Shown here: piece after piece, positions 12,030-23,070 of the stretch
How the letters are laid out: every line of letters starts with the position of its first letter
How positions within the stretch are numbered: the stretch's first letter is position 1
Origin: Ostrinia nubilalis
Taxonomy: Eukaryota; Arthropoda; Insecta; Lepidoptera; Crambidae
Direction: 5' to 3'
Assembly (NCBI RefSeq): GCF_963855985.1
Contig: NC_087118.1
Coordinates: forward strand, 8,985,001 to 9,049,000
DNA: 64,000 nucleotides
Translations under genes and position numbers: made by a program
The notes under the pieces: model-generated
Databases searched by the model: none
The model's input: the letters and a program-made list of their open reading frames with translations, nothing else
Told to the model about the DNA's origin: nothing

Positions 12030-12205
12030 ACCCGACGTTTAACTAACTTTTATCACGACACTGTTTACGAGAATAATCACGTTCTTTTTTTTAATCTAGA
12101 CGAACGCCTGGTCATCTTAACTTTTAACACTGCACTGATAATCACAAACTAAGGCAAAAATAGATGGCAAAAACGGTTAGAACGCGTGGTCAATCCCACT
12201 TCTGA

Positions 12206-12525
12206 TCTTAAGGATCAGAGGTGAGAGTGCTTTTTTAAAAGTAATGTACGGCACCAGCAAATATAGATTTAATAAATAACCGAAACCAATAATTCCACAA
12301 ATCAAATTAATGTAACAAAGAAATATGCCTATGCCAGAAATAATGATCTAGGTCACAAATATCACAGTCCCTGAACCGAGGGAACGTCCGTCACAGCCAA
12401 GCGCTCCAGCAAAGTGTCGCGGTGCGCGGGGCGGCCGGTTTCTCGTGCCTTCCCTCTCTAAGACAGAGACAACAGGATCGAACGATATGACGTCACGCTG
12501 ACGTAGCGGGTGTTATTTCTAAGAC
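12206..12525 (+). repeat. 320-bp direct repeat, right copy
   Basis: Identical to 8,254-8,573, including the run of six T. The env reading frame restarts at its right edge (LRPDISPINH), which shows that the two repeats bound an insertion. The CRE-like palindrome is repeated at 12,488-12,495. Confidence 0.9.
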
Positions 12526-12998
12526 CAGATATTTCACCAATAAATCATCTGATCAATGTCTCAATACCACACATTATTATATCTACCAATCAATCAAATC
12601 AGATAGATCACAATATGAAACTTCAGAAGATCGAAGAAAGCATAAAAACCATGAAAGAAAGTCCAGCTTTGTATGACGGAGTATCCTTTCATGACGTTCA
12701 TCACTATGCGGCCATATACATATTGGTCGGCATCATCGGAGTCGCCGGCGTTGTGTGGGCGTGGCGGCGCTGCAGGCGCGCGGGAGCGAGCGCCGCGTCG
12801 GCCCCAGTGGCGGCGCCTGCGCCGCTCCCTACTCCGCGAGACAGTGTGCAAAGTGTTCAGTGTAGTGCGTCTAATGATGTTTATAGTGTAGTGCGCGAAG
12901 TTCCTAATACAAGTGCGCGAGTGTTAAAACAAAACAAGTGCTCGTCCCCTGTAGTGCTTCGGTCCGTGTTCAGTATTTCGGATGAGCGCAAAAATTAG
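12526..12998 (+). pseudogene. env: Envelope C-terminus with membrane anchor
   Basis: This open stretch joins the left env part in sense across the 3.95-kb insertion. It has a helical, lysine-rich stem (KLQKIEESIKTMKE), a hydrophobic membrane segment (AAIYILVGIIGVAGVVWAW), a stop-transfer RRCRR, and an alanine/proline-rich then serine-rich cytoplasmic tail. The stop codon is at 12,996-12,998. Type I anchoring fits an envelope protein. It cannot be expressed with its ectodomain in this copy. Confidence 0.75.
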
Positions 12999-13757
12999 TA
13001 TATAGGACACCTTACCATCAAAATCCATATCTAGCGTAACAGTTTAGAATACAAGTTATTTTTACCTCACAAACACTTCTATCATTCCAAATCAACCCTA
13101 TCAAATCATATACAGGGTGGAATTTTGTAATGCCACCTGGAGGGAAAGTACTCTTAATATTGTAGATAGATTTTTTTTCTCAAAGAAAACATTCCTTTAT
13201 TTTTGAAAAGAAATAGAACTGCATTCAAAGATTTCAAAAAATTTGCTTGCCACACCCGGGAATCGAACCAACTAAAATCTGTCAAAAATTACATCCTGTA
13301 TTTTTATTACATCGATCGTTAGGGTTAAGTATAAGGATGAAATCTCTCTAACAAACTTGATAAATCAAATTAAAGGAAAACCATGAAATCTTAAATTATT
13401 TTAATTTTGTACAGAAAATTGTATGGTATGGTAGTGAATTTTCGAAAATTTTTCGAAAATCTATGAATGCATTTCTTTTTCTTTTAAAAAATAAAGGAAT
13501 GTTTTCTTTCAGTAAAATTTTCTATCTACAGTATTAAGAGTACTTTCCCTCCAGGTGGCATTACAAAATTCTACCCTGTATACGGCATCCCCGTACACGT
13601 ATTATAATTTAAAAACATTATGACTGTTACTTGATTGTCTGAATGAGAGGCTATATAAAATCTCTGATCCTTGAATTAGTAACAAGTAAAGATATTACAT
13701 GTATGTATGATTGTTACATAATTGTCACATTGGCATTGAGACTCTTAACAAAACTCT
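12999..13757 (+). promoter_or_regulatory. Candidate 3' LTR region of the BEL element, split by a MITE
   Basis: Sequence after env should hold the 3' LTR. Outside the MITE, 13,579-13,757 contains a good TATA box (TATATAAAA, 13,652-13,660) and ends with CTCTTAACA. The 5' LTR is outside the window, so no LTR pair can be compared and the boundaries are guesses. Confidence 0.35.
13113..13578. mobile_element. 466-bp Tc1/mariner-type MITE with TA target duplication
   Basis: The ends CAGGGTGGAATTTTGTAATG and its near-perfect reverse complement (CATTACAAAATTCTACCCTG) are flanked by TA at 13,111-13,112 and 13,579-13,580. Pairing extends for roughly 90 bp on each side (GCCACCTGGAGGGAAAGTAC and beyond). 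The interior has a reverse pol III B-box-like stretch CCCGGGAATCGAACC near 13,254. No transposase is present. Confidence 0.88.
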
Positions 13758-13809
13758 GATTCTTCTTTAAAACGTGTTTTATTTATTTTTTTCACACATA
13801 GCGTTCGTT

Positions 13810-14480
13810 TCATACATTTCCTAATACGGTTTTGGAATTCTATAAAATTCCTAGGAATTGTATATGTTACGGTCAAAGTGATAAATGTGAAAATTATGAA
13901 TAATCGCCGGTTATTATGAATAATTACCGCATGATTTGGTGAATGTGATTAATATGAGGTCATTTATGTGTGTATAAAACTAAATAGGCGGCTTAGGGGT
14001 GGCCCAAGGGCCACCCCCGCCGCACCTTAACCTATTTTTCACTTTAAATCAAAATATTATGTTATAGGCATCATGGAAAAGTAATATTATGCAAGAAACA
14101 TTCCAAACTCATTATGCCAAATTACATTAATATATGATATCAAAACGTTCAAAAGTTTGGCTGTACACGAGCACGTACACAAGATGTTGTTCTCTTTTAA
14201 GAAATTTGTTAGTACTAAGGTTGAATTATTAAATAATCACTGTTAAATGTGATTAATTTATCACTTTTACCGCGACTGTCGGTAATTATTCATAATAACC
14301 GGTTATTATTAATAATTTTCAATTTATCACATTAACCGTAACATATACATTTCCTAGGATATGTGCGTATTAAATAATCTCTGAATCAATACTTTATACA
14401 TTTCCTACGTAGCTTCGGAATTGTATACATTTCCTAGGATTTTTATACAATTCCTAGATTTCATACATTTCCTGTAACAT
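13810..14480 (+). repeat. Dispersed ATACATTTCCTA motif cluster
   Basis: Copies of (T)ATACATTTCCTA, or the AATTCCTAGGAATT variant, occur near 13,812, 13,846, 14,345, 14,395, 14,425, 14,448 and 14,461 on both sides of the palindromic MITE. No function is apparent. Confidence 0.6.
13861..14348. mobile_element. 488-bp palindromic MITE
   Basis: TATATGTTACGG at 13,861 pairs with CCGTAACATATA ending at 14,348. The arms continue imperfectly through GTGATAAAT and the GGTTATTATGAATAATTACC block for about 70 bp. The centre contains a small GC-rich palindrome (GGGGTGGCCCAAGGGCCACCCC, near 13,995). TA-rich ends suggest a TA-targeting family. Confidence 0.75.
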
Positions 14481-15039
14481 ATATCTCTCTACCTCTCTAT
14501 ACCTCTGGGCTCAAAGGTCGTAAAGGACAAAATACCGAAAATGAGTTATTTATACAGTTTTACTCAGAATTTAATTCTCTATCGATCTGTATATTTAGTT
14601 TGTCGAAATTCCCAAAAAAAAGTGCCTTTATGACCCATCATATTTGATAAGCTAAACAGAATTCATCGTGAAAATTGGGATGTAAATACCATTTGATTTT
14701 TTAGTACATTTACCATGGTAGTAAAGAACAAGTAAACACAAATTTTTGGGCGTATAATGTGCAACGGGGCGTCTAAGCTAGCTCAGTCTGACACCCCGCT
14801 GTTTAGTACTAAGTCCCAGTTCGCCTTCTGCGATGAGGGATGTGTACCTATCCAGGATGCCTACAGGGATATTCGACCAAGGAAACGCACAATCAATAAC
14901 ACAATGGCACTTTATAATTCAGGTTCCACAATAGTTTACTTATTCTAGTTTCACTGACTCTAAATTACTATTATTTAAATAATGAGCAAGTTATTCCACA
15001 ATTGCAAATCTACTATGACAAGAGGGATAGCGACGCGCC
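14481..15039. other. No gene seen
   Basis: AT-rich unique-looking sequence. A 63-codon open stretch at 14,757-14,948 has no recognisable domain and no supporting signals. Confidence 0.5.
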
Positions 15040-15620
15040 CGGTTCGTAGTTTACGTAATCCGCGAGAGGGGCGGCGCCCTGTGCGAGGTTTAGCAAGTGT
15101 TAGTTTGGATACTTATAAACTAGGGGGGTAGGACGGTCCGCTCACCAAATCGGTAACCGAGGTCAACGAAGTGGGGGTTCGAGTACCAAAGGTAAAAAGG
15201 CTTAGGACCTACGTGGCGAGTGGGGAGGAATCCAGGAAGGGTGGCAGCGGGATTGCTACCGCAGGTCGGGATTGAGTAAAGCATGCACTCGGTAAGGATT
15301 GGAATGTGTATACAGGCAACGATGGTTCGCTCGTGTCACGGAAACCGCGCGAGCCGAAAGTCCTATCGAGCCAGGTTAGTGGGAACAGTGAGGGCAGCTA
15401 TTCGCTAGGGACTCTTGCGTAATTAGCCGTAGACGCGCGCGCGATCGTCTGGCTGTTGCGATGGCTCCCGAGCGAATGCTAGGCGCCCGCGGTCACCGCC
15501 GTCTCTTATATTAGCTCGGTCCGTGCGGCGTGCGGCCGCGCAGCCGTAGGGTTGTCAAAATCTCCGCGCTCGGTGCTAGGGCTGTCGATGCGTCGCGGGG
15601 CGCGTCACAAATGTACATGT
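15040..15620. other. GC-rich, CpG-rich island of unknown origin
   Basis: This block stands out sharply from AT-rich surroundings, with many CG dinucleotides (CGCGCGCGATCG, GCGGCGTGCGGCCGCGC). It has no long open frame and may be the 5' part of a non-LTR element or a CpG-rich regulatory block. A GGGGGTTCGAGTACC stretch near 15,172 is weakly B-box-like. Confidence 0.4.
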
Positions 15621-16629
15621 AGTATATCTATTGTCCTATACAACCTTACATTTTCATACCCAAGTCTAAATAATTTGTCCTTTACGCCCTTATATTATCT
15701 AAACAAATATTTTAAAAATCTACACAGTGAGGATATTAAATTAACTGTGAAGGTAAATTTTATAGACTTTTCTTATAGTATTTAGGTATGTGCGTTTGGA
15801 ACAAACGAAAGAACCTAAAAAATCAACAAAAATATATAATAAAACTATTTTAGAGTCTAACATTTATGTGATTTGTACATATAAAATGATGACATCTACC
15901 CACATCGGGTATAGTAATGTTGCTTTTTATTATTTCTCATATATTTGAAGAAACTAGGTATTTGTCAGGTATAAGATAATTATTAAAAGATGATTTAAGA
16001 AAATAAAAACATGATAAAAAATTACGTATTACCTAATAGTCATCGTAAAAATTGAAAAAATGAAAAAGCTACATTTGTTAAAAATATCATGAAAAAAAAA
16101 GTCACCTCACTGTAGTGCCTTAGGTGTCATTATTAAGTATGCACAAATCACACAAATACTACACTTTACAATTATTTTTAATGACTAACGCCCTTGGTCA
16201 AAACCACGTTTGAGTTTTGACTGTTACAATTATAATAAATTAGTATAGCTTCTAAAGTTATTTGGATCAGCTAATAAAGAAACTAGTAGGAAAAATATTT
16301 ACACAACATGGGAAAATATATGTTGAGACTTCATCTACTAAAAAGCGTGAATGCAGTTTTTTTCGAAGTTATATTTTTATATTAAAAATAATTGGCTTTT
16401 AAAAACGGTATTATGTAGGTGTAAAGTAAGTGGATGTACTTTACTTGAATGAAAATCTTCCTACTTGTAATCTTACTTACCTAATTTTTTTACTTTTATA
16501 CCAAGTACAATGACATAATTTTAAGCTATTATGAATTAATAATGTTTAATTTATTTAGAATTTAGAATAATCTATTACTTATAATAAATCTGTAGAGAGG
16601 TCAATTCTGTACATGAAATATAATAACTA
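15621..16629. other. AT-rich sequence, no gene seen
   Basis: Homopolymer-rich and stop-rich in all frames. Nothing supportable found. Confidence 0.5.
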
Positions 16630-16681
16630 TCAGGGGGTGATTAGTGATCGATACTGATGCCAAAATGCAATCAGTAAAATT

Positions 16682-16684
<3 letters not shown>

Positions 16685-16713
<29 letters not shown>
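16685..16713 (+). repeat. (GTCT)7 microsatellite
   Basis: Seven perfect tetranucleotide units near the left end of the Helitron-like element. Confidence 0.95.
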
Positions 16714-16714
<1 letters not shown>

Positions 16715-17034
16715 ATGTTCCTTATAGAAACAAAAACTACTCGACGGATTTTAACGAAACTTGGTACAATTATTCTTCATACTCCTAGGCAGGTTATAGG
16801 ATACTTAAGAATGCCCACGGGAACGGGAATTAGCGGGAAAATCCTTTTGTATGAAAAATCTAAACCGCTTAAGTTAGACGCTTGAAATTTGGCATGCAGG
16901 TACCTTAGTAAACTCAAAGCTTATAGTTACAACAGGATATTGCAAAATTCCCACGGGAACGGGAGTTAGCGGGAAAAAACATTTGTATGAAAAAATCTCA
17001 ACCGCGTAATATAGACGCTTGAAATTTGGCATGC

Positions 17035-18636
17035 GGGGCATTTCACGCGAAGCGGACAGCGAAAATCAAGTCAGGTTTTGGATTTTGTTCATATTTGGAT
17101 TAAATGTACTGCTATATAATCTGAATGGATGTGCATCATTATATTTTTTTTATGAAGCTTAGTTTATTTTTTATGAGCGTTAAAAAAATTGGTAAAATTT
17201 TAGGAACAGATTTTTCTGAAGCTATTACTGCTATTATTACATTTGATTAAAAACAAACTGACTATTGGACTTTTGAGAATAAATAACTGTGTTTCTTACT
17301 ATTTACTACAAATTTGAAATTTCTTTTTGTTCACATAGAAAACCGGAAGTAAAGTTTTAAAATCGAATTTTACAAAACTTCGGTATTTTTAAATTTTTTT
17401 ATTTTTATTTTAAAACATACCTAGTAGTCTATAAATAACTTGTGTAAAGTTGTAGAATGGAGTCTGTATTGGTTTTTGATTTAGACGCAGTACAGTGCGA
17501 GCGCGCCGCAATGAGCGTCATACTGGCTATCGACATTTGGCTACTGTATAAAAATTATTTGTTCTAAAACAACTGAAACGTTAATATTGTTGCATGCATA
17601 CTCTTAAACAATTATAATTTTGACTCGGCGAACTTCGTACCGTCTAACAGACAATGATTGTTGGCATTGAGATGGTATTACGTCGCAGACCACCCACAAC
17701 TTATTGGATAATACTATTAAAACATAACCCTTCTTTTTGGGTAGTCGGGATATGTTAGTCCGGGGTGCCAGTTAACTTCATGCCAAATTTCATTAAAATC
17801 TGTTCAGCCGTTCTTTGTTTTATACATAAAACAAAGTCGTGTTAGTTACACGATTTATAAGTCAAGAACGGTTCGGCAGATTTTGATGAAATTTGATATG
17901 GAGGTAGCGAGCCAACTACCTAAAAAAGAAGAATTATGTTTTTAGTGTATTATTCAATAAGATGTGATGTGGGTAGTCCGCGACGTAATACGCACCATCT
18001 CAATGCCAACAATCATTGTCTGTTAGACGGTACGAAGTTCGCCGAGTCAAAATTATAATTGTTTAAGAGTATGCATGCAACAATATTAACGTTTCAGTTG
18101 TTTTCGAACAAATAATTTTTATACAGTAGCCAAATGTCGATAGCCAGTATGACGCTCATTGCGGCGCGCTCGCACTGTACTGCGTCTAAATCAAAAACCA
18201 ATACAGACTCCATTCTACAACTTTACACACGGTATTTATAGACTACTAGGTATATTTTAAAATAAAAATAAAAAAAAATAAAAATACCGAAGTTTTGTAA
18301 AATTCGATTTTAAAACTTTACTTCCGGTTTTCTATGTGAACAAAAAAGAAATTTCAAATTTGTAGTAAATAGTAAGAAACACAGTTATTTATTCTCAAAA
18401 GTCCAATAGTCAGTTTGTTTTTAATCAAATGTAATAATAGCAGTAATAGCTTCAGAAAAATCTGTTCCTAAAATTTTACCAATTTTTTGAACGCTCATAA
18501 AAAATAAACTAAGCTTCATAAAAAAAATATAATGATGCACATCCATTCAGGTCATATAGCAGTACATTTAATCCAAATATGAACAAAATCCAAAACCTGA
18601 CTTGATTTTCGCTGTCCGCTTCGCGTGAAATGCCCC
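17035..18636. mobile_element. 1.6-kb foldback element with ~770-bp inverted arms
   Basis: The left end GGGGCATTTCACGCGAAGCG is mirrored exactly by CGCTTCGCGTGAAATGCCCC at the right end. The arms stay nearly identical to a short loop around 17,815-17,870. The duplication ATGC flanks it (17,031-17,034 and 18,637-18,640). The uninterrupted target GGCATGCAGGTACC is preserved at 16,893-16,906, supporting a clean insertion into a Helitron repeat. There is no transposase. A 4-bp duplication with GGGGCA ends does not match a superfamily I can name with confidence. Confidence 0.9.
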
Positions 18637-18750
18637 ATGCAGGTACCTTAGTAAACTTAAAGCTTAGTTACAACAGGATATTGCAAAATTCCCACCGGAA
18701 CGGGAGTTAGCGGGAAAAAAAATTGTATGAAAAAATCTAAACCGCGTAAG

Positions 18751-19026
18751 ATAAATAAATAAATAAATAAATCTTTGGACAATTTCACACAGCGCCAGCT
18801 AGCCCCAAAGTAAGCAACTTAATGCTTGTGTTATGGGTGCTAGCTTGACGGATACACTACTTATATACTGTTTTTTTTTTAAATACATAGGTACATATTA
18901 TACATAGTAACACCCAGACCCGTCACAGAAATTAAAATTCATCATTTCAATTTCTGCCCGGCCGGGAATCGAACCCGGGACCTCTCGGCATAGTAGTCCG
19001 TTCTGAACCACTACACCAAACGGCCG
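18751..19026 (-). mobile_element. tRNA-derived SINE, minus strand
   Basis: Read on the minus strand from 19,026, a tRNA-like head has an A box (TTTGGTGTAGTGGTTC) and a perfect B box (GGGTTCGATTCCC). A body of about 180 bp follows, then a tail of (TTTA)n at 18,751-18,773. RNA polymerase III would transcribe it from the internal boxes. It sits inside the Helitron-like element. It is a SINE, not a tRNA gene, because it has no complete cloverleaf and has a long 3' body with a simple-repeat tail. Confidence 0.82.
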
Positions 19027-19115
19027 ATTGTAGGTGCAATTGCAATGCAAACAGATACATAGATGAAGGGGGTAAAACGGGATCCACGCGTACGAAGTCG
19101 CGGGCGGCCGCTAGT

Positions 19116-20812
19116 AATTATTCTAAATTCTTATTAAATAATATAATAAATAATTAATATAGTTTGGTTTTCGTTTGTCCTTAATAATTCTATTCTATCT
19201 GCATTATCATAAGGTCAACTGGTAGGCAGACTGCCCTATGGAATTAAATCCGCTATTTGTAGTTTTTCGAAACAATAATAATGATTAAATAAATAAATAA
19301 AATTAAATTGGTTTCGGTTTTTCCTATAAAGTAGACATTTATGAAGTTTTATTTAAAAGCATCATAATATTTATTTTCTAAATTAGCTTTTATATCGGAA
19401 ATAGTTTCTTCTAGTTCGAAGATATCAAAACTTCTACTTAAATAGTTTCATAAATTGTGTGCATTAATTTATGAAGCTACGAAAAATCATTTTATTTCAT
19501 TTAAAAGACCATAATTCATAAAAAATATGTGAAGAAATGGTATATTACATATGAAATTTTTACTATTTTTTTTTTTACTAATTTTTACTAATTAATTTTT
19601 ACATTTACTAAATCCCAAACCTTGTCTAAAAAAAATAGTGATACCGGTAATTGAAGGAAAACCTTTATTTATTCTGATCAGCTTGGTCAGGGGTTAGGTT
19701 CTATCTCAGATCATAGAAGGGAATAGATGTGAAACGGGGGCGTGGCGCGTATCTCCGCGATATGCCCGCCAGAAACGAACATCGCCCGCGACGCCAGGTT
19801 AGTCGCGATTCAGTCGTACTGAGGAAATGTTCTCCGATATTGTTGGATAATGCGTCGTAACGTGCAATAACATAAGTGAAACGAAGAACTACAGGAACAA
19901 TGAAGTCATTTACCACAATTAAGTATTGCAAATCCATTGGTATTTTGCATATAAATAAAAAAAACTAAACATTTTTACGAACGAATTCAGTGCCGTGACA
20001 TTTACTGCGATATCGAAATTAGTGGTGATAAAAATTCAAACACGTTGTACATTGACGATTTAGTTAGCAACCACTTTATATCATGCGTAACTACTGCGCA
20101 ATGTATTTTATTTCTTCCGATATCCACTGACGCGTGAAAATACACAGTACGGCCGCATGTGCCGGTCGTAACATAGTGCAGGGCTCGTGTTCTAATACGG
20201 TTTCCTATTATCGATAAATAGAAGTAAATTATTATTTTCTATTTTCTAATTTTGAATGAAAAAATCATGAGTTGCTTGCGATTTTTAAGTTTTTACAAAA
20301 ACAATAACAATAGTAGAAGGGATTAGTAACTGTCAACTATGTAATTACTATAAGAGCTAGTTGAAAGCCTAATATAGGCATTATTTTTGATAAACATAGG
20401 CGGTACGAATTTCGCCATAATTAAAAAGTTAATGCGCGATAGTAGTTAATTATAATTACAGTGATCCTGTTATTATTATTAAAGTAAATAATAATATATT
20501 ACCAATATTGTAAATACTGGTAAAAATCGCAAGTACCTACTTAACCCATGACTTTTCATACAAACTTTGTCAGTCTATAACTTCTATACTCCATCGATAA
20601 CGACATTGAGCTTTGGTTGGGGTAAATTAATATAAGGTAACTTCATTTAGTCCCAATAATTGATTCTGAGTTTTTCGTCCATACAAAATGGAACTGACTC
20701 CTTTATGCAAAAATCGTTAAAGAACATAATAATAACGTATAATAATAAAAAGGTTTTCATACAAGCATTTTTTAAACCAATTTCGAGCCTTGCCCCCAGG
20801 ATTTAAAGTATC
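19116..20812. other. AT-rich, no gene seen
   Basis: Stop-rich in all frames. A 78-codon minus-strand stretch at 19,701-19,937 has no recognisable motif. Confidence 0.5.
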
Positions 20813-20864
20813 GATATCTTATCGACTCCATTTTATCTTTCTTCTCTCTAATTGCTTTTTTCAA

Positions 20865-20945
20865 AGTGTGCGTCACGTCACGCGGCCATTGATTGGCCAT
20901 AAGGCACGCCTTCTGGCCAATCACAGCACTTTTAAGCCGGTTGCA
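20865..20945. promoter_or_regulatory. Paired CCAAT/ATTGG boxes in a GC-rich palindrome
   Basis: Two inverted CCAAT boxes (GATTGGCC and GGCCAATC) sit about 35 bp apart next to CGTCACGTCACGC. They lie in a locally GC-rich patch that runs to about 21,060 with a GT-rich stretch. This could be a promoter remnant or part of a repeat. No transcript is evident downstream. Confidence 0.25.
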
Positions 20946-21099
20946 CATGTTGTCGTAGACTCTCAGTCGCTTTGTTTTTACACAGTTGAATGTGTGTGTG
21001 GGAGCTGTGGTGGGGGAAATGTGGGGACACTGGTTCTCGTTGTAGTTACGCGCGACTTCATATCTATTCTCTTTCTATGATCTGAGGGTTCTATGCTCA

Positions 21100-21924
21100 G
21101 GGAGCACTTGAATGGGTGAATATCCCAAGCACGTTTTATACGCGGCGGAGCTGAGAATCGATGGGAGAAATGTAACTAGAGCGATGATTTTTTTCTGTAT
21201 ATAGTTTAAACAGCGTTTTACACGATAGCAAAGTCTTCAGGGCAATAGGTAGTTATTTTATGTACTAAAAAAATTTTCAAAGACCCAAAATCGAATAGCG
21301 GTGGCGTGTCCTAACTCTATTTCTACTCATAAATTGTGTTATTCCCTCTTTCTCGGGGATTCTAGTAATTTAAGAATAGTATAGCCATAAAATACATTAA
21401 ATAAGACTTCCAAATGATATGAAAGAAATGTGATATTTCATAATTTAAGTGTTTCAAATAGCCTTTCAAAACTGTCCCACGAAAAAAAGCAATTACAGTG
21501 GCTCAATTTCAACACTCTCTTACATCTCCAAAGAAGCTTTGAGAGACGTAGAGTTCTTCTTCCCTGAATCACACAGCTGTGTCCTCCTGATCGGGCTATA
21601 AAGACTTGCGACATGTGGTATTGTTTTTCCAGCAGACCCGTAAATATTTGTATCAGCGGCACAGGAATACAAAATTTTTCAATTTCGCTGACAAGTGTAT
21701 GAGTGAAAGCTACTTACTTAGATGCTAAACGATTCTTTAACATGATTAAAGTTTGGTGTTTTGTTGTATCTGCATACAGAAATTATTGATCAGAATTATA
21801 GTTTTCTTTATAATTTGAATTTTGTTACAATTTTTTAATTCCAGTGGCGCAATTTCGGTGGCTCCGGTGGCGAATCTATTGCCAAGATTGGTCTTATTGG
21901 CTCTGGAGCATTGTACCTAAACTC
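21100..21924. other. No gene seen left of the array
   Basis: Unique-looking sequence. TTCCAGTGGCGCAATTTCGG at 21,839 vaguely echoes the TTGCAGTGGCGCC found in each array unit, but the similarity is too short to interpret. Confidence 0.4.
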
Positions 21925-21952
21925 TGATTTTTAATTCGACGGAATTTTGACA
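21925..21952 (+). repeat. Left 28-bp inverted repeat flanking the array
   Basis: The stretch around TTTTTAATTCGACGGAATT is the reverse complement of 61,093-61,120 with two mismatches, and weaker pairing extends outward to CCTA/TAGG. The pair brackets the tandem array and could be the TIRs of a host element. No target duplication was recognised. Confidence 0.7.
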
Positions 21953-22743
21953 TTTCAAAAGTGTTGTCAACATTGAAACATTCCCATTATGAATGGAGAG
22001 CATTTTCACAAATTAAAAAATAATACTTTCTTGAATTTAAGGTTTCACTTGAAAAACTAAGGCTTAAAAATGCACTGATCATTTCAAAATGGTTATTTGA
22101 ATTTTTATTATCATATTTTTGAAGTTACAAAAAAAGTTGGGAAATTATTTTTCTATTACTGGACTCCCTGGCCAATAATCCATGGTGTAGCGTTGCAGTT
22201 TTGGCTGTTTTTCACAAATTGTTTTTCTTACTCGATGTTTGGATTTAGGATACCACTAGCGACATCTATTGGCGTGATTTAGAATTAATTTGCAATAGAT
22301 GGCGCTTTTTGCTCAGTCAATTCAAATATATTTTATTGAAACATTTCCTAATGTTTTTGTTTTGATTATTCTATTTTTTAATAGAATATTTTCAGTGTTC
22401 AGGAGATTGTTTTCATCATGGTTTTTATTAGTATTTGCTTTTTATCTAAGCGGCGAAACGAAACGTTTCGCGATGTCAATGCGAGTCATTGTCACTGTCA
22501 GTTGAGCTGTCAAATCACTTTGGAATTTTGGTCGATCGTGCGCAACCGCAATTTTATTATTTTCGGGGATGTAATCCCCTGTGTTTCAAATCGTGTGTTG
22601 CAGAATGCATCCACGATAATTTCTTAATATAATTTAAAATAATCACACATGAGGTAAGTTCCCGTCGGAGAATTTATTTATTTTTCGTGATTGATATTTT
22701 TCGTATTCCAGTACGTGGTATTTCATGTGATCGTTTCTTTCAG

Positions 22744-22808
22744 AAATTCCCTAAATCCTATTCGGATGAGGGTATTGGGTTGCTGAGGGCTGCGAGCGAA
22801 GCTCAAAT
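22744..22808 (+). pseudogene. 80-nt exon-like block of copy 1, cut by a transposon
   Basis: After TTTCTTTCAG| the block reads FPKSYSDEGIGLLRAASEAQ in the open frame. In the other copies it continues to ...CAGCCTTC|gtaagtat, giving 80 nt between strong splice-site look-alikes. In copy 1 the 4.7-kb TIR element inserts after base 65. Intact equivalents start at 32,776, 41,633, 45,263, 48,892, 52,522, 56,151 and 59,781. The family is unknown. An upstream ATGAG|gtaagt cannot join it in frame, so exon status is tentative. Confidence 0.3.
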
Positions 22809-23070
22809 CGCACCCCCCCTGGAAGAAGTAAGCAAGTCCACTTGTGCGATATTTTTTTTATTGCACTAAAAAATCGAGAAGGAGGTAATACATATTGTCA
22901 ATTTTTTTCATAATTTTTCTCATAAAAATGAAGAAATTATGTACAAATATGTAAAATATTGCAACATTAAAATATCTAAATTTCCATAACAACAACGAAG
23001 TAAATATATTTGCATTTAATTGTTTAATAAAGTTCCGTATGAATAATAGCATATTAATATTTACGTACAT

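Larger units (their letters stand above)
8574..12205. mobile_element. Interior of a ~3.95-kb non-coding insertion in env
   Basis: This block separates the two 320-bp repeats and has no long convincing coding region. It holds a 112-bp tandem duplication, an 87/88-bp minisatellite, a possible LINE 3' tail near 10,737, and minus-strand gag-like debris at 11,575-12,029. The layout (identical terminal direct repeats, long non-coding interior, interruption of a coding frame) resembles a non-autonomous LTR-type derivative (LARD/TRIM-like). I see no clear primer-binding site or polypurine tract, so the class is open. Confidence 0.5.
16630..19115 (+). mobile_element. Helitron-like non-autonomous element (carries nested insertions)
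   Basis: A start at A|TCAGGGGGTG and an end at GCGGGCGGCCG-CTAGT (CTRRT rule, after a GC-rich hairpin-prone stretch) fit a Helitron. The interior has the TCTG microsatellite, ACGGATTTTAACGAAACTTGG and repeated ACGGGAACGGGAATTAGCGG blocks common in lepidopteran Helitrons (from memory). The base after CTAGT is A rather than the usual T, so the right edge is slightly atypical. Without the nested foldback and SINE it would be about 0.6 kb. No Rep/helicase is present. Confidence 0.55.

Noticed and set aside
18955..19026. Possible tRNA gene on the minus strand
   Set aside because: A and B boxes are present, but the rest fits a SINE head with a 3' body and (TTTA)n tail rather than a full cloverleaf.
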